Shown here: one piece after another, positions 10,812 to 21,740 of the stretch | Numbering within the stretch: the first letter of the stretch is position 1 | Layout: every line of letters begins with the position of its first letter | NCBI GenBank assembly: GCA_964034945.1 | Contig: OZ035961.1 | Location: 73,190,310 to 73,254,309 of the forward strand | DNA length: 64,000 nucleotides | Direction of reading: 5' to 3' | Source of the DNA: Chrysopilus asiliformis | Taxonomy: Eukaryota; Arthropoda; Insecta; Diptera; Rhagionidae | Notes under the pieces: generated by a model | Told to the model about the DNA's origin: nothing | Database searches by the model: none | What the model saw: the letters and a program-made list of their open reading frames with translations, nothing else | Made by a program: the position numbers and the translations under genes

Positions 10812-11295
10812 TAGCTTGGCCTTAGCTTGGCCCCAGATTGACCAAATAGTGGCGCTTTTAATGCGAAACTAGCCTCTACGAGGCCTGCTCTAAAGTTATC
10901 ATGTCACAAACCGTTGTTTGGAGAAAAAGTAGTCAGTGCTAGAAGACCGCAAAAGATTTCGCCAGCACTTAGTGTTTTTCTCCCAAAAAATAGTTTGTAA
11001 CGTGATAACTCTAGGGTAGGTTATCACTCGTAGACGCTAGTTTCGTACTAAAAGCCCACTGTTTGGCCAAGCTAGTTTTATTTTAAAATTGGTCAATATT
11101 TAAGTTTTTCGTTTGATTGAATTTACTGAAATATCTTATGTGAACAATTTTTTCAAATATCTCGAGAACCGTTACAAATATTTTTACCCGCGAAGAAAAA
11201 ATGTCCCTTCCGGGCGTCCACTATATTGTATACCTATATAACGAACGTCCAGTATAGCGAACAGCAGTTTCGAATTATTATTACGTATTATTATT

Positions 11296-11328
<33 letters not shown>

Positions 11329-11892
11329 GCATCTCTATAGTGAAAGACGAAAAATTTTGTTATTCTATATAACGAAAAACTATTTATTTGTTTCGTAAAT
11401 AATGTGTGTTATACGTGAAACCGTCGCGAAAAATTAAACTTTTAAGGTAATCTAATCAGTTTAAGTGGGATTTGTAACGCTTATACATAAATTAAAGCAT
11501 TATCCCACATAAGAATAAATCGTATTAAAATTTACCTCAATTTAAAATCTCATTATGATAATGTTCATAAAAACATATGTTGATCTTTAATGCGCATTTC
11601 GTTATAACGAACCCGATTTAACGTACGGGCTGAACATTATAAATGTAGGTCGATATATTGGGCCTCCACTGTATTTTGCAGTCACTGAGTTTCAGTTCAT
11701 ACAAAATTATTGGGCAAAGTGACTGTATTACCGAAGATAGAGGTAAGTCTTTTGCGGTGTTCTAGCACTTACTACTTTTTCTCCAAACAACGGTTTGTGA
11801 CATGATAACTTTAGAGCAGGCCTCGTAGAGGCTAGTTTCGCATTAAAAGCGCCACTATTTGGTCAATCTGGGGCCAAGCTAAGGCCAAGCTA
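10812..11892. repeat. Foldback structure with 147-bp inverted arms
   Basis: The arm at 10812-10958 begins TAGCTTGGCCTTAGCTTGG. It is matched in inverted orientation, with only a few differences, by 11745-11892. A second, more diverged inverted copy of the arm lies at about 10967-11080. It shares with the right arm a downstream tail ending TATTTAAGTTTTTCGT (about 11100-11115 and 11917-11932). This indicates at least two units of one non-autonomous element. Between the arms lie AT-rich sequence and an ATT microsatellite (11277-11327). No coding sequence is present. Confidence 0.75.
11200..11672. mobile_element. Possible pogo/Tigger-like MITE in the foldback loop
   Basis: The segment contains TATAACGAACGTCCAGTATA near its left side and ends GGGCCTCCACTG followed by TA, resembling termini of pogo/Tigger-type elements. 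Phrases such as TCGTTATAACGAA and CGATATATTGGGCC fit that type. The left end is too degraded to define a clear terminal inverted repeat, so this is a weak call. No transposase frame was seen. Confidence 0.35.
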
Positions 11893-12410
11893 GTTTCACC
11901 TTAAAATTTCACCATATTTAAGTTTTTCGTATTTTAGTTGTAATTTTTTACACAATCTGTTCTATTCTAACATAGGTTGTCTTTAAACTTTGATCGACGT
12001 ACATATTGTGTGACACAAGGAGGTAATAGTAAGCCTCGTAGAGACTAGTTAGGCCCTATATTCGCCATTAACATGAGTTTTTTTAAATAATGTATCAATC
12101 GGGTTATTTACTTTAATAAAAAAAAGTATGACTTCAAAAAAATGTATACAATTTTACTGTGCCATACCTTTTTTAATTGTATAAATTATTTTATTTTGAA
12201 TTCTATAACTCCAACGTCCACACATTTTTATACACATTCACACATATTTATACACATTCACACATATTTAGATATTCGGGATTGGCATGATTAGTAAATC
12301 TCCCTGGGAAAAGCATTTCTATATTTTATTTCAATTTTCAAGACCTTTTTAGACATAAGAAAAGTTGAAATTAAAAACAACAAAATTCTAGCTATTGACA
12401 CAAATAAATC
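11893..12410. other. Non-coding stretch
   Basis: No gene is visible. Near 12030-12058 a segment AAGCCTCGTAGAGACTAGTTAGGCC resembles the foldback arms. Around 12220-12265 there is a short direct repeat of ACATTCACACATATTTATA. Otherwise the sequence is AT-rich without recognisable structure. Confidence 0.5.
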
Positions 12411-13086
12411 TGTGGTCACAAGTTATAAGGGCTTAAGTCGAATTTCTTCATTTTTCAGGAGAAGCATTTTAATATTTATGAAATTTTAACTGTTGGTGGC
12501 AAAGGGGTATCAAACCGAATTCAAAAACCTATAACTACAAAACGTTATGAAAAAAAAGCTTTTTACGATTGGTTTAATCTGGTTCATTCAAACTTAATAT
12601 TTTCAGAGAAATTAAGGATTATTGTACTTTAGCCACTCTTTCAAAACTTTTTTATGTCTTAGAAATGGCTACAATCAATGGCTAAAGTCAAGTTAAGCCC
12701 CTAAAAACCTACACGCCGATTTGAAAAAGAGGCTAAAACAGAGTTTAGCCTGCTCGTTTCGGAAAAATTAAAACCGAAGAATGAACTAATTCGACTTAAG
12801 CCACTATTCCACGTGCAAAAACGATCAAATCAATGCAGCTTCGCGCCCATAAGAGTGGATTAAGTCAATACAAAAATATATGGGATCTGACTTTAGCCGT
12901 TCTTCCAAATGCAACTTGGAAATTTTTTGACTTTAGCCATTTGATGTAGTAGCCTATAACGGTCAAAAATGGTCGTAGAAACTAACGGGCTAGTGGAATT
13001 AAGAGCATTTTGGAAGGAGAACACGATTCTGTAAAAACATTGAAAACGGCTAAAGTCGAGTTAGGCCCTTACAACTTGTGACCACT
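12411..13086. mobile_element. Non-autonomous DNA element with TIRs and subterminal motifs
   Basis: The ends are inverted: CTGTGGTCACAAGTTATAAGG at the left, and the reverse complement of CAGTGGTCACAAGTTGTAAGG at the right, with similarity continuing over about 35 bp. Inside, variants of CTAAAGTCRAGTTARGCCC and of GACTTTAGCC recur in both orientations at about 12629, 12682, 12785, 12889, 12929 and 13049. No target duplication or transposase frame was found. Such repeated subterminal motifs are typical of transposase-binding sites in non-autonomous transposons, but the superfamily is unassigned. Confidence 0.6.
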
Positions 13087-13104
13087 GAAATTACCTGAGA
13101 GGAC

Positions 13105-13277
13105 TGTTATATCTTCTCTAGGATAAAGTGAAAAGACTGCTTGTCTATTTCATAGTTTATTAAAGACTGATTAGGAGTTACAAATTATTGTAGTAGAATA
13201 CAATACAGGGTTGTACATTATCATATCTTACATTATTCTATTACTTTAGTTAGGGTTGTACATTATCATATATTACA
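13105..13277 (-). repeat. 3' LTR of element D
   Basis: It is identical over 173 bp to 17541-17713. On the coding strand it begins TGTAATATATG and follows the purine-rich tract. The internal GGGTTGTACATTATCATAT motif occurs twice in it. Confidence 0.95.
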
Positions 13278-13292
13278 TCTCCCCTTTTAGTT
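13278..13292 (-). promoter_or_regulatory. Polypurine tract of element D
   Basis: The minus strand reads AACTAAAAGGGGAGA directly before the 3' LTR, the expected site where plus-strand DNA synthesis is primed. Confidence 0.85.
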
Positions 13293-13572
13293 CTTTATTT
13301 AATTACTATAAAAATGATAATATTGTTATTATTTTAATTTCAATTGTAATGATTAATAAGTCTTGATCCAATTCAAATTTAATTAAGTTTAATTCAATTT
13401 ATTTAAAAATATAATTCTATTTCATATATGTATATTAATTTCAAATTTAAAAAAAAGTTATTACTAATATATATATATATATTTTTAATTAAGTACAGTT
13501 AAACAAGCTGTTATCTTACTTATCATAGTTAGGCAAACTTCAAGTTACTTTCCAATTGTTTTTAAATCTTCA

Positions 13573-16500
13573 TTATAATTTATGTTTTAAAAAATTACGG
13601 TGTGGCAAAGGTCGTAATGAACGGTTACTGGCTGGGCTATTACTTTGTAATACTTGACTGTGATTAGATAAAGATTTTACAGGTAGCATTTCAGTTTGAA
13701 CCGGAGCAGATCTAAGAAAATGTTTATTTCTTCTAACTTCTGTGTTAAGTTTTGTCTTTACCCAATATGATCGAGGTGTCTCTGCTTTTCTTACTATACT
13801 ACCTTCTACCCAACTGTCTTTTTCTTGTACCATTACTTTTTCTCCCTCTTTCAAGTTTTTCCTTTCTACAGTTCCTCTATCATAATATTGTTTACTTCTA
13901 TTTCTAATTATTTTTAGCTTTTCCTTAACATTTTCTTCTACTTTGGGCTTTAGTAGAGTGTTAGAAATAGGTAACTGAGTACGTGTAATTCTAGACATCA
14001 ATAACTGAGAAGGCGACACATTTAATCCCTTCAGAGGAGTGTTTCTATACTCTAACAATGACTTGTAGAGATCCTTATGACTTTCTATGGTCTTTTTAAT
14101 CAGATTTTTTCCAATTTGAACACCTTTTTCGGCTTGGGCTCTAGATTGAGCATAATGTGGCGATGTGGTTATCAGCTCAATGCCATACTCTTTGCAAAAT
14201 TTTGTAAACTCTAAAGAGTTAAATGGATTGTTATCCGAAACAAACTCACAAGGAATGCCATGTGTTGAGAAAACACGCTTTAAATTACTAATGACTTCAG
14301 AAGCCGATTTAGTTTTTATTGCAATATTTCAAGCCAATTCGAATAAGAGTCAACTATAATAATATAGTTTTTTGCAGCATATGTTGCTATATCGGCAAAA
14401 ATTCTTTGAAAAGGATAATCTGGGATGCTATGTACTATCATCGGTTCTTTGACATTACTCCTGGTAAATTTGTTACAAATTTTACAACTTGCAACAGCAT
14501 TATCAATATCCCTATTTATGCCTTTCCAGTAAAAAAGTATTCGCGCTCTAGCTTTTAATTTATCCATGCCTAAATGGGCGACATGTAACCACTCTAAAAC
14601 TTCTTTCTGTAATAACTTGGGTACTATAATTTTCTCATTTAATAATACTAACTCATCGTCAACAAATATGTCATTTCTCATTTTCCAGTAAAACCCTAGC
14701 TCTGGATTCAAGGATTTTTGATGTTTTGGCCATCCATCCAGAATGAACATATCCACTCAACTCGATTATATCCTCTCTATTTATTGTCGGTTCAAATAAC
14801 CTGGACATTGTGTCCGCAATGTGTAAATCTTTCCCTGGGATAAATTTTAGTTTCAGATTATATGGTTGGAGTTTTAACCTAATCCTTTGCAATCTAGCAG
14901 AGGGTATTTTATGGAATTCTTTTTTCATCAAGCTTATAAGAGGTAGATGATCTGTCTCTACTGTAATCTCTCGGCCGTATATAAAGAAATGAAATTTCAG
15001 ACACCCAAAAATAATTGCCAAAAATTCTTTTTCTATCTGGCCATAATTTATTTCCGCAGACGTTAGACTCCTCGAAGCAAATGAAATGGGTAGGCGATCT
15101 TGCATTAAACAGCAACCTATCCCGTACTTACTAGCGTCAGTTTGTAAAACCGTTTGCTTTTTTGAATCGAAAAAACGCAAGAGTGTAGCATCGGCTATCA
15201 TCTTTTTAATTCGGGTAATTGCCTCAGAGTGTTTTGTTAGCCATGTGAAATTTACATTTTTCTTTAGCAATTCCCTGAGACAATGCGTTTCCTCTGCTAA
15301 ATTGGGAAGAAAATCTCTCACATAGTTAATTACTCCCAAAAATTTTCTTACTTCATCCTTAGAATTCGGATTCCTCAATTTAAGTATCGATTCCACTCTC
15401 ATTTTGTCTAACTGAATGCCTTCTTTTGATAATTCAAAACCTAAGTATTTAACAATTTTCTGTCTATATTGAACTTTTTGCATATTAAATTTAATATTGT
15501 TTTCTTTTGCCCTTTCAATAACTTTTCTAAGGTTTTGATCATGCACTTGTTCGTTCTCTCCGTAAATTAATAAATCGTCAAAATAAATGTGTACACCTTC
15601 TAAGTCTCCAAAAGTTTCTTCATTATATCTCTGAAAGACTTTTGGTGCCGGCTTTATACCAAATGGAAGGCGTAAGAAGCGAAATAATCCAAATGGTGTG
15701 CTAAATGTACATAAAAGGCTTGATTTTTTATTTAGTTTGACTTGAAAAAAACCATCTTTTAAGTCTAAAACCGTGAAAACCGATTTTCCGACCACCTTAG
15801 ACTTCAACTCATCTAGCAGGGGAATATGACACTCGTCCGAAATAAGACACTTGTTTAGATCTTGTGGATCTAAGCATATTCGAAGCTTACCGTTTGGTTT
15901 TTCTACAATGACTGTGTTTGAGACCCACTCTACTGGTTCCGTAACCTTTACAATTATTTGATTCTTCTCTAATTCGATCAAGGCTTCTTTTAAAGGTTGT
16001 AGCAAGCTTAAAGCTACCTTCCTTGCTGGTTTCGCTATAGGAACCGCGTTATCTTTGATTCGTAAAGCATAAGGCTTTGAAAATCCCCCCACTCCGCTAA
16101 AGATTTCTATATTTTTATCAATAAATCTTTTCTTAGAATCTGCTTCGTTTCTCTCTATTTTATCTACTCTTTGAATAAATCCTAATGACACACACGCTTC
16201 AATACCTAGTAGAGGTTTACCACAATTTTTCGTGTCAACAATTATGAACTTGAGAACATGAGTTTTATTCTTAACTTCACGTCGAAGATCAACTTCACCA
16301 ACTATTTTTAGTGGCGTTCCACCATATGCATTTAATCTAATCAAAGTAGGTTTAATATTACTCTTTGTATTTAATAATTTAAATTGCGTATAAGGCAATA
16401 TATTGACATCAGAACCTGTGTCTAGTTTAAAAGAAATTTGTTTACCCTCCATTTTAACATTTTCATGCCACGACCTGCCACCTCCAACTACCGCAACCTG

Positions 16501-17445
16501 ATCAGAATAATAAGTGCTTGTCTCTAATTCTTGTTCTATATTGTTCGCACTTTTACGACTACAAACCAATGCAAAATGATTCGGCTTTTTGCAAATGAAA
16601 CAAATTTTATTGTATGCAGGACATTTAAATTTTGGATTAGGAATGTTTTTATTTCCGCTATTGTAATTTTTCTTTGACCTATTCTTGAAATTTGCCGAAC
16701 TGTTACAATTTTTATTTGAAAAACTATTGTTAGTGGCTTTATTTGAGAAGTTATCTTTATCTTTAGTTAGTTTGTTAGTTTTTTTTGAAAAATTTCTAGA
16801 ACTTATCTTATCTACGCTTGCGTCTCCTTGAACAACCTTCGCATGCCGTTTGTTGAGTTCTGCACTCCTACACATCGTTAAAGTTTTGTCCAAAGTCAGA
16901 TCACCTTCTGCCAGTAATTTCTCTTGTAGATGCTTGTCGTGGATGCCGAACACAATTCTGTCTCGAATTAGGGATTCCTGTAGATTTCCAAAGTCGCAGC
17001 TTCTCGCTAGTAGCTTCAAATCTTTGTAAAACTGCTCAAAATCTTCACCTTGCTGTTGAATTCTAGAGTTGAAAACAAATCTTTCGAACAGCGTCTTCTT
17101 TTGTGGTACACAATACTCCTCGAATTTAGTCATGAGCACGTTTAGCTGACACAACTCAGTTTCTGTTAAATTGAATGAGTTCAAAACCTCCAGTGCCTCC
17201 GAACCAACAAGCATTTGAAATGTATAAGCTTGCACGGAGTTTTCTGCTTTTGCCAAACCTGTGGCATTTAGATAAATGTTGAATAATTGCTTAAACTTTG
17301 ACCAGTTTTTCGCAATATTTCCCGATAAACTCAAAGGCTCGGGTGTTGGCAACGAAACTCTCGATGTTTCTACCTGGGCTTGGAGCACATGTGGAATGTC
17401 CTGCTTCCCTGTAGATGGTGATGGCGCACTGTCACCATTAACCAT
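13573..17445 (-). pseudogene. gag-pol: Gag-Pol polyprotein of element D, two frameshifts
   Basis: The main frame starts at the ATG at 17445 and runs to 14671. It encodes a gag domain, a knuckle CFICKKPNHFALVC, the protease site KLDTGSD, RT with YFDD in IYFDDLLIYG, and RNase H (QTDASKYG...TDHLPL). Near 14731-14740 the bases CATCCATCC carry an extra 4-bp unit. It shifts reading into the frame ending at 14316, which holds the integrase zinc finger (H-x3-H...C-x2-C) and the first catalytic Asp (IFADIATYA). A second shift near 14320 leads to the frame running to 13573, with SDNN and the third catalytic Glu. All domains are present, but no single frame covers them. Confidence 0.9.
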
Positions 17446-17521
17446 TTTGTAACCAAAATGAAATTAACTTCCCGTGAATTTGATCCAGTCTCCAATAAAA
17501 ATCCAAACTCTCTTGCTCTAA

Positions 17522-17540
17522 TTGTTTGTCCGCAGCGCCA
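17522..17540 (-). promoter_or_regulatory. Primer-binding site of element D
   Basis: The minus strand reads TGGCGCTGCGGACAAACAA directly after the 5' LTR, with no spacer. This position and the TGG start fit a tRNA-primed retrotransposon. Confidence 0.8.
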
Positions 17541-17713
17541 TGTTATATCTTCTCTAGGATAAAGTGAAAAGACTGCTTGTCTATTTCATAGTTTATTAAA
17601 GACTGATTAGGAGTTACAAATTATTGTAGTAGAATACAATACAGGGTTGTACATTATCATATCTTACATTATTCTATTACTTTAGTTAGGGTTGTACATT
17701 ATCATATATTACA
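17541..17713 (-). repeat. 5' LTR of element D
   Basis: It is the identical partner of 13105-13277 and is followed at 17714 by the target duplication AGGAC. Confidence 0.95.
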
Positions 17714-17838
17714 AGGACAACGTATATTTGCCCGTGGGAGAAAACGGGCTCGTACAACACAATCCCCACTTTGTCAAATGTCTGGCCTTGAGATTTGTTG
17801 ATGGTCATGGAAAACGCAGGTCGAATGGGAAAATACAA
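17714..17838 (-). pseudogene. Helitron (PIF1-type) helicase fragment
   Basis: The minus strand encodes [20 protein letters not shown] followed by [17 protein letters not shown]. This matches the late helicase motifs of Helitron Rep/Hel proteins, where consensus reads [10 protein letters not shown] and HGQLYVALSR. The helicase would unwind DNA during rolling-circle transposition. Element D inserted within the YVxLS motif; about 15 further bases lie at 13087-13104. The upstream side is cut at 17839 by a pogo-like element, and sequence beyond it (about 18766-18860) may continue the fragment. No Rep domain or Helitron termini were identified. Confidence 0.8.
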
Positions 17839-17840
17839 TA

Positions 17841-18764
17841 CACTCATACCTCGCTATACGGCCGCTCTTTATACGGCTTTTCGCTATAACGGCCTTCTTT
17901 AATTGTGGCACTTTTTCGATTTACGGCCCAAAATGTTTCGTTATACGGCCCAAAAAAAAATTGCGAAAAAAAAACAAAAGCTATAATTGCCAATCTGGCA
18001 ATTATTGAAAACCCGTATGGTGATTTAAGTGAATTCCACTCTGAACGCAAACTTTTCAATAAGATTTTTTTAAATTTATTCCAATCGGATTTTGATGTAT
18101 GGGAGATCTATGTAGAATCATATACTAAACAACTTTTGTTCTTGCACTTTTTTGATAAGATGCACCGTTTTTCACAAAAAACGTTTTCGTTCGTATGGGG
18201 GGTACCTCCCCTAATGGTCCATTTTTGCCCATTAACGAACTTAGCCTCGCATTTTACGAAAAACGGATCTGCGCAAAATTTCAAGTCTGTAGCTCAATCC
18301 GTACGCCCGCAATCCGCGCCACAGACGGATGGACGGACATGCAAAAATTATTTATACCTACTTATCATTCTAAACACACTGGTGTAATTCATTTTCGTCA
18401 TCAGATTAGAGCCGATTTAAACATTTTAAATTATGTTTTTTATTATGTATATGGACATGTGCAGATTTTTTTTTTTTGATTTTTTTTAAGTTATCTTTTT
18501 ATGTACGTATGAATTTTTTTTCTTATTGAAGTTACCCTTATATTACTTGTTATGTATTTTTATTTTGTATGTAAGCATGTTTAAATGAAATAAAAAGAAA
18601 AAAATGCATTTTAAACTAAAAACTACGTTATTTAAAAAAAAATTGGAACGCATCCTATTGAATTTGTATGGGTTTGTATGAAAATAAATGATTCGTTATA
18701 CGGCTTTTCGCTTTACGGCCAACTTTCCCGGAACGTATCTAGGCCGTAAAGCGAGGTATGAGTG
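17841..18764. mobile_element. Pogo/Tigger-like non-autonomous transposon
   Basis: The terminal inverted repeats read CACTCATACCTCGCTWTACG at both ends (17841 and inverted at 18764), followed by GGCC. TA dinucleotides flank the element (17839-17840 and 18765-18766), the usual target duplication of Tc1/mariner and pogo elements. The interior contains an inverted copy of repeat X (about 17970-18370) and no transposase frame. It interrupts the Helitron fragment. Confidence 0.85.
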
Positions 18765-18879
18765 TATAATAATAGCTTTGTCAAAATTTTCCGCTTATAA
18801 TTAATCATTAAAGTTAAATTTCCAACAACTAAGCTATTTACATAAGTCCCGTGATTTTGAAGTGGTTTTCCATGAATCT

Positions 18880-19785
18880 GGATAAGCCGGAACCTGCTTA
18901 ACGCGAACCCGGATATAATTTTTTTTGTATAAGCCGGAAACTTTTTTCTATATAAAAATGTTTTTAGAGTTAGTATACCATTTCTAAAGCATAGAACAAA
19001 TCGCCCGATCAAAAAATTAGTTACAGTAGTGTGTTTAGCATGACATAAAAATTTGATTTGCCCTAGTCAGTGGGTAAATCGGAATATTTGCTCTCCCCTC
19101 CCCCATACAAATAAAAAAGATTTTAGGATTTTTTGAAAAATACTTTGAGCCAAAAAGGTTCTAAAGACCAAAATAAATCTATAGTTTGAATTCTAATTGG
19201 AGTTCTATCAACATTTTAACAGAAAAATCAATGTAAAATGATTTTGTTCGTTTCCAAGGGTTATTCAAACCCACAGCAATAGTTTATGCTAAAAACCATA
19301 TCCGCAAGTTTTGAAAATGCATAAAATCTTGCACAAAGTTATTAACTTATGTTATAAAAAGACGCTTCAAGTAGATATTGTTTCAGCAAGGAGAAGGGAG
19401 ACATAGTTTAGAGGAAAAATTTCTTTCATAAAAACGTCAGACAACAGTTTTATTGGGAGTATTTTTCATCTCTCGTCTCTAATTGAAATCAATTCGAAAT
19501 CTTCCTACTTTTTATTGTCACATGTATGTCGAAGAAACATATTTTTTTATAAACCGGATCATTGTTCAAGAACTGGGACATTTTTAGGCTCAAAAGTAAT
19601 GCACAAATTCAAAAATTTACACTACGAGGTTTCATCGCATAGTTTTGTATATAGTTACATTATCGTAAAACAAAATAAAAACCCGTGTTTTTTAGTCCAA
19701 CCTGTATAAGCCGGAAATCTGTCTCAGCCGGACAAATTTCTTGGTTCTGTGCGAGTCTGACTAAAACAGGTTTTCCTGTATTGGA
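18880..19785. mobile_element. Degenerate pogo-like MITE
   Basis: The right end, read inverted, is CAGGAAAACCTGTTTTAGTC, and the left contains CCGGAACCTGCTTAACGCG, a plausible decayed inverted repeat. Phrases such as GTATAAGCCGGAAAC and GTATAAGCCGGAAATC occur near both ends. No open frame of interest was found. Boundaries are approximate. Confidence 0.45.
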
Positions 19786-19915
19786 TCATTTCAGATCATT
19801 TTCAGCGTTCATTTGATGTTTAACAAAAAAAAATAATATATGAATATATTCAAAACTCGATAAAGCTTCACAAAAATCAAATTTACCACAAAGAAAAACC
19901 TCTAAAAATCATTTA

Positions 19916-21121
19916 TGCCCGAGGTCTTCATATTTAGTTTTTCTGTCAGATAGCTATACCGCAGATAAAGATATATCGAAGATATCTTTAACTTGGGCAT
20001 CTTCATGAAAATTCCAACTCGGTATAGCAACTCTCGAAATAAGGTTCCACAACTCCTGCACACTGGATACAATAAAACACCACCTTGATACAAACTATCG
20101 TGACGTCACATAAAGAGGTATTTTCTATAATTGTGTTTTCTTATTAAAGGATTTTCGAAGTGAAAGGTACGATGCAAATTATCCGTTATAGCTTTCGAGT
20201 AATTCACCACCTTTATATCTTGTTTCGCGAAGCAAAGAACCGAAGAAATCAATGAAATCGTGGTCGAAATAGTGACCTTAAATTTATAATCAAAAGCAGC
20301 ATCACGGCTTGTTTCTAATCACGAAGGCTATTGTTTTGAATGTTTTATTGTCCGATCGTGGCGCTGATAGCACTTCTGTCAAATGGAAACGATTTTCGGA
20401 TTTCTTGTATGGTGTTTGGGATTTTTATCATATCATGATCCAGCGCCGCAATGACTTTTGAAACCTTAGCTACCACACGACCAGTGAGACTAGCCGAAAC
20501 TTTTGAGAAATCAGCACACGCCCTTAAAAAACAACCTGTCGCAAAAAAACCGTAAAGCCAACAATGGTTGATCTCTGGGTGGCATTGCTCTGCTTCTGAA
20601 AATATTTAATAACAATAAATAACAAATTTCGTTTTTACCTATTATGATTAATACAGATTTCAGCTTCAATTCTAGGCAAAAGTGCTTGAAATGTTGCTTT
20701 TGTTAAGCGAAATCTCATGACAAATTCACTTTCACTCCAAGTATCAAAATGATTCACCCTTGTTTGCAGTACGTAGGGTCTTGAAATGATTGCTGGTTCA
20801 TCACTGTCAGAGTCAGACAAAATATTCACTTCCATTAACGAATCCATAGGTTTTTTCATACATTTTAACTTTCCGATTTCAATATTTTAATTTTATTCTA
20901 AAACTGTCAACAACTGCTTTAAAAAAGGAGTGGTGGCGCTGGGGTAAAAATATACACAAAATTGCAAGATATCTCGACCTCAGACCAAGAGATAACTTTA
21001 CCCGAGAGTTATCTTTATCTCGATGTTTTTTGCTACGAAGATTTCCATTTTTTTAGATATACTTAGTATATCTCCCAATTGGTGTTATCCGCAGTATATC
21101 TGGGACTGAAGACTTCGGGCA
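19916..21121 (-). mobile_element. PIF/Harbinger element, internally deleted
   Basis: The termini are inverted copies of TGCCCGARGTCTTCA, and the flanks carry the 3-bp duplication TTA (19913-19915 and 21122-21124), characteristic of PIF/Harbinger. At 1206 bp it retains only the start of a transposase. Near both ends there are repeats of AGATATCT-like sequence. Mobilisation would require proteins supplied by a complete relative. Confidence 0.85.
20635..20859 (-). pseudogene. Harbinger transposase N-terminal fragment
   Basis: The frame starts at the ATG at 20859 and encodes 74 residues, including HFDTWSESEFVMRFRLTKAT followed by FQALLPRIEAEI. This resembles the N-terminal region of HARBI1-type DDE transposases, where a (D/E)F..R(F/Y)R(L/F)(S/T)K..F segment precedes the catalytic core. 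The catalytic residues are missing, because the frame ends after this segment. The enclosing TIRs and TTA duplication support the assignment. Confidence 0.65.
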
Positions 21122-21124
21122 TTA

Positions 21125-21736
21125 AACAAACAAATTTTGTCATGGGACTGAAAAATCTGCAATTAGGCCATAGCTTTCCCCGTGTTGCAGTTGGCCTGCC
21201 CTTAAAAACTTCGTCCAAATCGGTTGAGTACTTCTCAAATTTTGAACACAAGCCTTAAAACCTATAAGGTTATTATAATATATGAATAACATTTAAACAA
21301 TAAAATGAAAAATTAAAAAAAAAAATAATCCCACAGGAGGAGTTGAACCCACAGAAACATTTACTCGGAGCTAATCATTTCCACGCTACACTATTCAATC
21401 ACTCAAAAATTCGGTGACGAAAATACGTTTAAAAAACTCTGTTGATTTACCCGTCAAACATAATATTTTTTGAATTTATAAATACGTCAAACACTTTTTT
21501 GAATTCATGATTTCGATCAAAGTTTGCTTAATTTGTTGCACCTATAATACATTTAAACAACTAATGCCAGAATTGTGAGTGGGTCAATCGCTATGCCTGT
21601 TGGAGTGCAAGCTATTGGTCCCTGGTTCGAATCCTATGTGCGGCGATTTTTATTATTTTTAAAATAAGCTTGAGGGTGAGGGGAGAAGTGGGAGCGGGGT
21701 CGACTTATTTAAGAAAAACGATTTTGAAATAAGCGC
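21125..21736. other. Non-coding stretch with two tRNA-like pol III modules
   Basis: On the minus strand, 21415-21340 has an A-box-like TAGTGTAGCGTGG and a B-box-like GGTTCAACTCC, followed by a T-run. On the plus strand, about 21575-21655 has GGTTCGAATCC and then TTTTTATTATTTTT. Neither forms a complete cloverleaf, because the acceptor ends do not pair, so they look like tRNA-derived SINE heads or relics. The rest (21125-21300) has no recognisable structure. Confidence 0.35.
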
Positions 21737-21740
21737 CTTT

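Larger units (their letters stand above)
13105..17713 (-). mobile_element. Ty3/Gypsy LTR retrotransposon D (4609 bp)
   Basis: Two 173-bp LTRs (13105-13277 and 17541-17713), identical by eye, start TGTTATATCTTC and end ATATATTACA on the plus strand. The 5-bp duplication AGGAC (13100-13104 and 17714-17718) flanks the element. The minus strand carries a primer-binding site, a fused gag-pol and a purine tract. Identical LTRs suggest a recent insertion. It sits in a Helitron helicase remnant. The fused gag-pol type resembles the widespread K02A2.6-like Gypsy elements. Confidence 0.95.
10793..21740. mobile_element. Mosaic of DNA transposons inserted in element A gag
   Basis: The gag reading frame before 10792 and after 21740 joins in register when this block is removed, with two T's shared at the breakpoints. 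Hence the block arrived after element A. It contains a foldback structure (10812-11892), a TIR element (12411-13086), a Helitron helicase fragment split by Gypsy element D (13105-17713), pogo-like elements (17841-18764 and about 18880-19785) and a Harbinger derivative (19916-21121). I could not define terminal repeats for the whole block, so it may represent several successive insertions. Confidence 0.7.

Noticed and set aside
21575..21655. Intact tRNA gene
   Set aside because: A B box is present, but the acceptor and other stems do not pair.
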